From assembly GCA_039566865.1 (NCBI GenBank), contig CM076953.1, positions 4,340,001-4,404,000 on the forward strand: DNA of 64,000 bases, in the 5' to 3' direction. The notes under the pieces were generated by a model, which did no database searches, was not told the DNA's origin, and saw only the letters and a list, made by a program, of their open reading frames with translations. The first letter of the stretch is position 1. Each line of letters opens with the position of its first letter. Below, in pieces: positions 55,181 to 64,000 of the stretch. A program made the translations under genes and the position numbers. The DNA comes from Aurelia coerulea. Taxonomy: Eukaryota > Cnidaria > Scyphozoa > Semaeostomeae > Ulmaridae.

Positions 55181-56600
55181 ATCATTCATTTGCAGCCTTC
55201 CTATGAAATGAAATGCGATTTTCAGTGTGAATCACTTCTATGCTACTGTTGAACCTTTCTGCGAAACTCTCCAGAAATTTGTCGATGACTAATTTTTCTC
55301 GTGCAAAGTTTGATACTGACGAATAACGACCAATGACTTTTTTGGAATATCCAGTTGTTTTCCCAGATACAAACATCGCTAACATCAGCGCTCTTTGGAG
55401 ACTGCACCAGAAATACTTACCACTGCAAATACACAGTCAATCTGCACCTTTCCAAAGTACCTGAAACCTGCTGCATCTTGCCAGCACCAAACAGGAAGTA
55501 AAAATTCGTAAGGAAATCGTACTATCGAAATGAATTCGAAACAACGGAAACATTGAAAATAAACAAGAATAAACTGTGTGAAAATCCATACGAATTGAAA
55601 TTCAGTCTTGCAAAATGCTGTGAAAGAAATATTCGTAAATTAAGAAGCGGCCGACTTGTTCAAAATTCAACAGATTAAATTCCAAACATTTAATCAAAGG
55701 CATCCTTGACTTCTCTCTGATTGAGTTCTTTTGACATTTCATTTGTAGAAAGTAACGTACAGTCTAATTTTGCAAGAGAACTTTCTTGGTGATCAATGAC
55801 ACTTTTTAAAAGTTGCAAAATCGATAAAAATGTCTTTTCTATTGGTTTGGAAAATAATGAATCCTGCCTTCCAGTAACGCGTCTTCGATAGCTGAAAGTT
55901 CGCAAACATTTTTGAGAAAACTATTCCGCATAGCAACGACATGTTCTGTAAATGGTAAAGATAGTTTTTTACTGCCTCAAGGCATAAAGAAATCTTCTTT
56001 TGGCAGTGAAAAATTGACAATAATTTTACAGCAGAAGAGTTTTTCCTTTACCCCAAAAATATAAACCATCTTTACCAAATTGATCAGGAAATTGTATATA
56101 GAAACTATATTTCTAGCAGCAAAACATGTTTTCCTTCCAGCATAACAGAAATAAGCATTTTTTTAAGCAGAAATGTTTTCAATGCCTTTTCTGCAAATTT
56201 TGATCTGTGGCGATAAGAATTTAACATTTTGACAAACAGCAAAAAGTCAAAATTCTTGCCAGTGGCAGAAAGTTAAAGTTCACGTTATGGAGAAATACTG
56301 AAACAAAAACTAGAGAGAGTTTCAATTGCTCTGACGAGAGCAACATTAAGAGTTAGATAATACTATTGAAAAGTAAATCTTTCACAAAACAAAGTTTTTT
56401 CTAAAAACTGGGTCATCATGAGATGACCAAATGTTAAAACAATTGTTACACTAAGTTCCCTTGCTGTCTTTTGATTATCACCAAAGCTATACGTTCAAAA
56501 GAAAAGTTTTAAGCGATCAAGACAATTTACAATATAGACTTTTCCCCGTGCTGTTTCAGATAGCCCAATTGTGACAAATGCTAGTGAACTTTAATAGAGC
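55181..56600. other. Intergenic before the hnRNP 3' end
   Basis: No gene is recognised. The sequence is AT-rich, and the short frames have no family marks. Confidence 0.5.
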
Positions 56601-56606
56601 TTTATT
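56601..56606 (-). terminator. Poly(A) signal AATAAA for hnRNP Q/R
   Basis: TTTATT on the plus strand lies 240 bases beyond the minus-strand stop codon at 56846. Confidence 0.55.
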
Positions 56607-56845
56607 AGAACTACGATGCACCAGTTTTCAATGCCGCTTTTGCAATATTTTGGCCGGTTATCAAGTTTTCAGGGTTTTCTCAATGTGTTTTTCTCCATAG
56701 TTTTGTAGTAGTTTTATCTGTCTTTTAGGAAGATCTGTTTTGTCATCTTTCAAAACAAAATTTGAGGCAGGCATATTTTTGCTTCATCTAACTTTTTAGT
56801 CTTGTTTTTGTTGAGGCAAATCATGTATGGAATCCAAAATGGACC

Positions 56846-59800
56846 CTATTTCCATTGCTGACCATAGGAATCCTGGTACCACTCTTGGCCACCACCAGCG
56901 CTGGCTCCACCACCATATCCGTAATATTTACTTCCACTATCACTCTGGCTGAGTGGCTGCTGTGCAATTGGCTGTGGGTTCCAGCCACCACTTTGATCTG
57001 CACCATACTGGCGTTTTGCTTGTGCTGGTTGGTTTGAGTCCATCTTTCTCTTAGCTCCTACACCACTAGGACCTGCTCCCCTGCCCCCAGAAGGACCACC
57101 TCTACCGCCAGCTCCTCTCTGTCCACCTCTCTGGCCACCACCTCTACCACCACCATAACCACCACTGCCATAACCACCACCGTATCCCCCTGAAGGACCA
57201 CCTCGTGCAGCACCCCCACCACCTCTGGGACCACCCCTTGGGCCACCACGTCCACCAGCACCTCTTCCTCCTCTACCACGACCACCTCCTCTACTTCCAG
57301 CATCATAGTAGTTGTCATAAGATTGGTCACCAGCTCCACCATAATAATCATCATAATAACTGTCTCCATAACCACCACCATAACCCTGGTCATAACCTCC
57401 ACCATACCCTTGATCATAACCACCACCATAACCACCTTGATTGTATCCCCATTCATCATAACGGCCAGGGCCGCCACCTCGCATCCCTGGTCCTCCTCTT
57501 CCACGTGGTCCACCTCTTGGTCCACCCCTTCCACCTCCACGAGAATCTCTTGATTGGTTCAAAGCACCAAATCCAGACATTCCTCGTCTTCTTTCCTTCT
57601 TGTCTGTTTGTGGCTTGGCCAATGCAACTTCAATCTTAACGTCATCAATTTCTTGACCATTCAATTCTTCAATAGCTCTGACTGCATTATCTCTTTCTTT
57701 GAAGTGAACAAAAGCATAATCCTTGATCTTCTTGCATTTTTCAATTTCTCCATACTGCTTAAATAACTCTGTCAACTTGTCTTCATCAACGGTGGGAGTG
57801 AGGTTCCTCACATAGACAACTTTCACCTGTGGACACAAAAATAGCACGTCACACACCTGTTGGCAATACTACTTCAAAATCCAGACGTTTCCGCAAATTA
57901 AAAGTTTCAGATAAAACTTTTGATCTGTCTGAATTGGCCCCTTTAAAAAGTATTAAGTTTTTTTCATGTTTGTGCTCATGATCAATTATGATCCAGCATG
58001 TTTTGAGACCTTACTGGCTAAGGTTTGTTGTACTCATTTCAAGTCACACTACTCTTGGGATCTTTCAATATCATGCTACTTGTTGCACTCATGGCACAAA
58101 ATACATTCAAGATATCAATAGATGCTTTATCAAGAGGCTGAACACTCAACTTAAATGCAGACAAAAGTTAGTCAACTTTGTCTGTTACATTATTTTTGTC
58201 TTCAAGGATATTGTGAGAAAAATGCACCAACAACCAGCAGCTGCTATAGCAATAGAGTTATTGATGGTCCTTATCACATGCAGGGTGAAAGACAAAAATA
58301 TGGGCCATTTAATAAGCCATACCTTGGTGAAAAACAAGTCAAGGTTGGGTTTGTTGAATTTTTATATTGCAGAAGATTAAATTAGTTGTAGATATTTAGT
58401 CAGTTGAAATTTGCTGTTTCTTTCCATAATAATTTGTGACTTTGTGAAGCACCTATTTTGGTAAAGTGGTATCAATTTTACAAGAGCTTTCTTCATCATC
58501 GCAGTGACAATTTAATAACTATTTCGGTAGGGATACAGAATCAACAACGTAGTGCTTTTTGCATGCCTTACAGGTGGCCCGAAGGGAAATTTTGTATTGG
58601 TGCAAATGAATAGCATTGTTGAATGATAAGAAAAGGAATCCTTTTAAAATTCATTTGATATCTCATTTCGTTTTCAAGTTATCCACTGATCTATGTATCA
58701 GCTAGAAGATCATGGAATATAAATTGTGCCATGAATTAATATCATATGTTTAGAAGGCATGCTGAAATGCTTTGATGAGATTTCTCTTTTGAAGCACAGT
58801 CAACCTTATACTGTCTTTACTTTTTGCAAACAAAATGACATCATTAGCTCAAATAACTTCAAAATGAAACAAGGTATCAAAATTTTTACAGAAGTTTTAT
58901 CACTCAACATGCTATTAATTTTTATCAATAAACATTTTTGCTTCAGATAACCTGTAAGTTTCAATATTTTGGTAAAGAAACAGAATGCTTTCCATATTTA
59001 GAAGTTCCCACAAATATGAATATAATTGAAGGCCTACTTTAGGAATCTTGTGCAACACAACTTTACTAAAATTGCTGCTGGGTATGGAATGGAAAGACCG
59101 ACTTTGGTCCAATCATAAAGTCCCATACACATTTTCATTATGAGAAACAAAGAATTTGGGCCAGTACTGAAATTTGCTCAAAATTATCATATTTTGAGTA
59201 CTCGTGAGTTTTTTGTGAGTTTCTTACAGGTTACAGAACAATGTTCATGTTCACTACCTGTGCCCTTGTGAACATTTCAAAATAAGGTTTTTAAGCCTTT
59301 CTAACACTTAATTCATTATTCAAGTACCTTACGTGTAATGTGATACAGGAAACCAGTGAAAGTAAAAATGTGTCGAAGATTTCCTTTATCAAAATAAGTA
59401 GTTTCTTAACTTACCGGGTGTCCCAAAAAAAAACGCAACAGATTTGATCGGGACTAGCGACAAGAATTTAGGTCCAATAAATCCAAAATAATTTTTGATA
59501 TTATCCTTGATAGCTAACTTGAAGATACATACCTCGTATGTTGATATTGGTGCATGGAGATTTGGAATATTAATCCTGAAAGTGCAAATTTGCTTCCATC
59601 TCCAAACCAGAGGTTTCGGGTTTTGGCCTACCTGAAAACATGCTTGAGGAATCTCCTCAGTCATATACAAAGTGTAGTAGTGTGAGCATGCTAAGGCACA
59701 CATGTTTAGGCACTTATTTCAATTGAAATTTGAATGCTAAAAATTGATAAACATAACAATGCTGAAGGGAAAATTTATATTTCTACAATCATGTGCACCT

Positions 59801-62800
59801 GCAAAAGAGCCAAGCACGAACGAGCATTTTCAAGGATCTTATCCATGGATAATTTTCCCTTGGGTATATTTGATTTGTTCTTTCGTAATAGTTCGAAGAA
59901 AGATTATACAAAATGCATTTCAGTAAAGTCACGAAGATTGCAGGAATTAATTAATTTTTTGCACACCAAAACGAACTATTTCGCGGATTTCTTTCTTTTA
60001 TGAGACGGATGCAATGCCAACTTTTCGAAACTTTCGAAGCATAAAAAAGATGTCTTATCAAGACAAAATTGATGAATTTGATTGAATTTCTATTCAAATA
60101 TTTTCCTCAGAATGAGGCCTTATTCTCCTATTTCAGGGTAATTCAGGGGATTCCCCAAAATAGCGCGTTTGCAGTTTTGGCTAGAAGCCACAAGCTCTGG
60201 TATATTTTCCCAGTACTGGAGTTTCTTAATTTTTTAGTGATCTGAGAGTCGAGTTTCTTATGGGCAGTTTCTTATAAAAAATATGTGTATCATCCAGCAT
60301 GCCTTGCACATGTCATCTCTTGGATGGTCTTTGTTGTTGCCATTTTCATGGGACACCTTATGTTTTCCAGAAAAGTTTCCTCCTATCTGCAAACCATGAT
60401 AAATTGTACACTGGGTCAATTTTGAAAATGAATACGTCTTGACTCTTACCTAGAATTCTAAATTGCACATGTCAATTTTTTTGCTGATCTTCATGATTTC
60501 AATGGCGAGTCTGACGAAATTTAGCACTTTGCATGTTCAAATCAATCCCTCGCACAATTTGATTCCTGATTTTTGAACATGTAGGCCCTTTCAAACCAAT
60601 AAATATAATTTTGTCTCAGAAACTAGTGCATTAAAAAATAGAAAAAAACCGCAAAACAAAATTCAGGCATGTAAACTAAAGACCAAGTCATCAATCTTTA
60701 AAATAGGCCTGCTGTATGATTTTATTGTGGACTGTTTCAAATGGGTACTTTCAGGGCTCAAAAAAGGAAGTAGAGTGGTAGCAGTGCTATTACCTTTTTT
60801 ATTCCAATTCTCTTACAATCATTAAAAGATTCGTAATTAGAACGCAACGCATCTTGGAAAAAAGTTCCTCACCGCCATCTTTAGCGAAATCGTCTATTGT
60901 TGTATTCTTAGACTGGAAAGAAGGAAGAAGGGAAAAAGGAACGGAAGGAAAGGTTAAGTGAAGGAAGGGAAGGAAAAAAGAGAAAGGGTGATACAATTGG
61001 GGGGCATACAGCGAAAGAAGAAGACAGTGCGAAAGAAGAAATGAAGGTGCATAGCTTGCTACCAGGAAGGAAAATATATTTTTGAACCCTGCGTACTTTT
61101 CCACTCCACCAAAAGTTTTAAACAAAGAAACAAGAAAACTCACAGTTTGCATGATTTCATCATCAGGTTCTTCTTGTGGATCAGCCCAGTCAACAGTCGG
61201 GGTAATGTTGCCGAACACCCTAATTTTGCCACTCATCAGTCTTCTCCTTGATAGTGAAGCAGATTTATGGCTGTCATATTGCAAGAAAGCAAATCCTCTG
61301 TTCTTATTCTTGTCCTCTGATGATGTGTAAACAATAACATCAACAAGTCCTTCAGTTACATTGCGGAATTCCTCCATGATCTGTTGCTTGGTTTTTGACT
61401 TAGGAATGGATCCAACAAACAGTCTGTCATTTGGAAGTGAGAGACAAACACCAAGTTTGCGGCCACCCCTGACCTCTTTCTTGTCCATCTCTTTCACTGC
61501 TTTCTGGGCTGCCTCTTTGGTCGCATACGTGCAGAAGCCATAGCCTTTGTTGAGACCAGCGATTGGGTCAATCATGAGTCGGAAGTCATAGATTTGACCA
61601 AAACCTTCAAACATGGGAACGAGTTCATCTTCAAACATGTCACGTGGAAGTTTTCCAACAAATATTTGGGCACAGAATCTCTAGAATATGGAGGAAAGAC
61701 AGAACATTACAATGGCTTGCTGGGTGTTGAATGGTGTAAGTTGCTGAAACTGAGGAGCATAGGTTTCAAATTCCTATCAGTTTGAAGGGAAATTTAGTAT
61801 TGTCAATAATTCTACCAATTAACTTTTCAGAAATCTTGAATATTTTTCAAAATTACAGCATATTTTCATTTCAACTCATTTGAGGATGTGACATCATCAA
61901 ATTTCTAAATTGTAAACCAGAAGAGTGACAGACTTTTGCTTGATACCATTTATAGAAATTCTTTGAACTACTCTATGATTTTCTTACAAATAATTTCATT
62001 TTTCATAAAAAAGTTTAGAAACTATGATGGTTCTAAGGTTATTCCAAAGTTTTCTTGAATTCTTAAAAGACAAAAACACTCTTAATCTGAAAATATGGAA
62101 GACTTCAGAAAAGTCCAAACTTAGAATTATAGCAAAATTACAAAAGTTCCATTGGGGAGCAACTCAATTCAAATAAAATAGGTAACAGAATTTTACACAA
62201 ACGTTTGAATTATTTGGAATCTAGGCCTATGCCAAATTGTGCAAATGTGTGGAAATGTTTGTGAATTTGAATTATTATTGAAGGGAATTGTAAAATATAT
62301 CAAACAAAACATGTACAACTACAAGCTTTTCTTTTTTTAGCTGAGTTATCATTTTTATCTCCATTTTATCGAAAGAGTTAGAGTACTGTCGCCCTGAATG
62401 GGTCTAATCACAAATAGAGTTGATTTTCTTATGAAAGTGCATGTCTCTTGGAAATATTTTCTTTATGAATATAGACTTCATTTCCTTGCCAACCATTATT
62501 TCTAGGCCAAAGATATTTTTACTCTTGTTTCCTCTTGAAGCTGAGCCTAACATCAGCAGTAGTCAAAATGATACTTTCTCCAATTTTCGCCCTGAATGGG
62601 TCTAAATATTGTTTAGGCCTCAGCAGGGAAATTTTAATAGCAGGAAAGCCAAGCTTCTCTCTACAGATACCACACTGAATGAACTTTAAGGAAATGTTTG
62701 TATTATCTGGCTTTTTGGCATTCTTGGCAACTCAAAACTTCAACGGACAGCTATCGCTTTTCCTGCGCCGATGAAGCTCAAATTTTCTTAAAACTCAACT

Positions 62801-63890
62801 GTTATGATAATTTTCAAAGCTGACGAAACACCAAGGTTGATGAAACCCTCAAAATATGTAAAAATAACTTTAGTAGCACATTTCCTTTCTAAACTGACAC
62901 AATACCAGCACACACAAACTTGGATCGCTACATGGAGTCGTTTGAAAGAGATAGACCCATTCAGGGCGAACTTTTCCCGATTTATTTGCCTTTGGAAAAA
63001 TACGCACTTCGGCAACAAAGATTGACGAGATGTTTCGATAAATGTTAGAATTTACTCTTAAAAGGTTGGTATGACCTGCGAAACAGTTTAACTGGATATC
63101 AATAGGAGTGCGCGATTCTGACAAAAAACGGAATTAGACCCATTCAGGGCGACAGTTCTCTAAACAAAATACACGCTCAAATCGAAAACTGAAGGATCAG
63201 TTCAGATCAGTTCAACCTCCGTTTTGATCAATCAAAGACCGCCAAACCAAGGGCATTACGTAAGTTCTGTTTTAGACAACAATAGCGGTTTACCTTCTCG
63301 CCTTGGCCAGGTGCTGGGCCTTCCCAACCAGGTGGCGGTCCGCCATACTTTCTTTGTCCTGTTGTAATGTCGAGAGAATATCCAGTCCTCTCAAGCAACT
63401 CTTTAATTTTATCTTCATTGGGTCCAGGCCTTGCTTCTTCACCTTCTCCCTCTCCGGCTTTCTCTGCCTGCTTCGTTTTCGTCCTGTGAGTCTTCATTAC
63501 ACCGCACAAAAACGCGCTTTTATTTTGAACATGAGACAAGTCGCTCTTCGAAAATTGATCAATGACTTGGATAGCATCATCTTCGGCGAACTCTTTGAGG
63601 CCGTCTAATGCTCGGTCATCTAACTCCTCTGGTGTGATCACTCCATTCTGAACCAAACTATCGATCTTGGCAGCCAATCTTTCGCTGACGCCTTGGCCTT
63701 GTAAAGTGCTGTAGAATTCAGTGAACGATGCGGGGTATTCTTCGCCTTGTTCTTGTTTTATTTCACCTTCGGCATCATACATTCCCTCTTGTCCACCTTC
63801 ATACTGTTGTTGTCCTTCTTCACCGTTCCCTGCGTACCCTTCTTCGTAGTACTCACCCTCGCCATACTCCTGCTTCACTTGGTCAGCCAT
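56846..63890 (-). CDS. SYNCRIP: hnRNP Q/R (SYNCRIP-like) RNA-binding protein, complete, 3 exons
   Basis: The family binds pre-mRNA and mRNA and acts in splicing, mRNA stability and transport. Exons in order of transcription: 63890-63294, 61680-61144, 57826-56846 (704 residues, all junctions in phase 0). The acidic Glu/Gly/Tyr-rich start is followed by the conserved N-terminal unit ([53 protein letters not shown]). RRM1 begins at about 205 with [12 protein letters not shown]2 at about 287 has LFVGSIPK and [12 protein letters not shown]3 starts at 379 with VYVRNL and DYAFVHF. An RGG/GYGG/YDQG-rich tail follows (about 460-650), then the typical end PIAQQPL...[11 protein letters not shown]. Vertebrates have two paralogues (SYNCRIP, HNRNPR); this looks pre-duplication, so the symbol is approximate. 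The repetitive tail is one unbroken exon. Confidence 0.95.
58567..58745. mobile_element. Partial copy of the 24851 MITE
   Basis: ACAGGTGGCCCGAAGGGAAA, GCAAATGAATAGCA, GATATCTCATTTCGTTTTCA and ATCCACTGAT follow the order seen at 24851-24965. It lies in intron 2 of the hnRNP gene. Confidence 0.65.
59414..59700. mobile_element. CCGGGTGTCC family element, left half only
   Basis: TA then CCGGGTGTCCCAAAAAAAAA, ATAGCTAACTTGAAGATACA, TTGATATTGGTGC and TTTTGGCCTA match the left arm of 32308-32885. The right end is absent. It lies in intron 2 of the hnRNP gene. Confidence 0.75.
61748..62230. mobile_element. Family M element, second diverged copy
   Basis: AGCATAGGTTTCAAAT, AGTGACAGACTTTTGCTTGA, CTTGAATTCTT and TCAGAAAAGTCCAA match 19084-19607 in order. 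The right terminus is worn (GGCCTATGCC). It lies in intron 1 of the hnRNP gene. Confidence 0.75.
62386..63154. mobile_element. CTGTCGCCCTGAATGGGTC element with four end motifs, 769 bp
   Basis: CTGTCGCCCTGAATGGGTCT at the left and AGACCCATTCAGGGCGACAG at the right are the ends. The same motif CGCCCTGAATGGGTCTA occurs again inside, once direct (about 62590) and once inverted (about 62955). One element is therefore probably nested in a relative. It lies in intron 1 of the hnRNP gene. Confidence 0.85.
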
Positions 63891-64000
63891 GTTGAGGTTT
63901 TAAGTGTGTTTTTATTAAGTTTTTAGTGGAAGCTTCGCACGGTTTCATCCAACGTTTCGTTAGGCCGCGTGAAGAAAGGACAAACAAAGGTCGACAAGCG

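Noticed and set aside
57058..57639. Long alternative frames opposite and within the hnRNP tail (His-, Val- or Thr-rich)
   Set aside because: They are shadows of the RGG/GYGG repeat exon, whose skewed codons keep other frames open.

Overview
This is a eukaryotic, AT-rich stretch of an invertebrate animal genome. The split genes have GT-AG introns and clear metazoan orthologues (lysine demethylase KDM1A, hnRNP Q/R). There are intronless rhodopsin-class receptors, a Penelope-like retroelement, tRNA-derived SINEs and very many short inverted-repeat DNA elements. A cnidarian is my best guess, from the receptor style and repeat mix, but the sequence does not prove it.

Layout. 1-2250: a Penelope-like element (reverse transcriptase plus GIY-YIG endonuclease) broken by one frameshift, starting at a TAGAAA microsatellite. 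2690-4060: an inverted-repeat element, a receptor-gene relic and the 3' end of a second Penelope-like element. 4153-5202 (+) and 6927-7937 (-): two related single-exon receptors that converge on each other. 8.2-11.3 kb: tandem duplication and repeats. 11299 to about 25540 (+): a 13-exon gene for an unrecognised charged coiled-coil protein. 27696-48129 (+): a complete 18-exon KDM1A/LSD1 gene. Its exon lengths sum to an intact 777-residue frame with SWIRM, amine oxidase and tower regions. 48.2-56.6 kb: gene-poor repeats and one decayed reading frame. 56846-63890 (-): a complete 3-exon hnRNP Q/R gene of 704 residues, convergent with KDM1A.

Most remaining DNA is mobile. I could define element ends with target-site duplications (TSDs) for several families. 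hAT-like elements with 8-bp TSDs lie at 12974, 17294, 22493, 27048 and 30873. Elements with 9-bp TSDs lie at 19084 and 45917. A TA-flanked family with CCGG-type ends lies at 20949, 24210, 32308 and 36102. A poly(A) retroinsertion lies at 33429. Two tRNA-derived SINE families are present. Several are nested inside one another.

The most interesting observation is in the coiled-coil gene. The intron 21657-21965 is flanked by a perfect 10-bp direct repeat that contains both splice junctions, and it is filled mainly by a SINE and a palindromic repeat. This is what intron birth by transposon insertion would look like.
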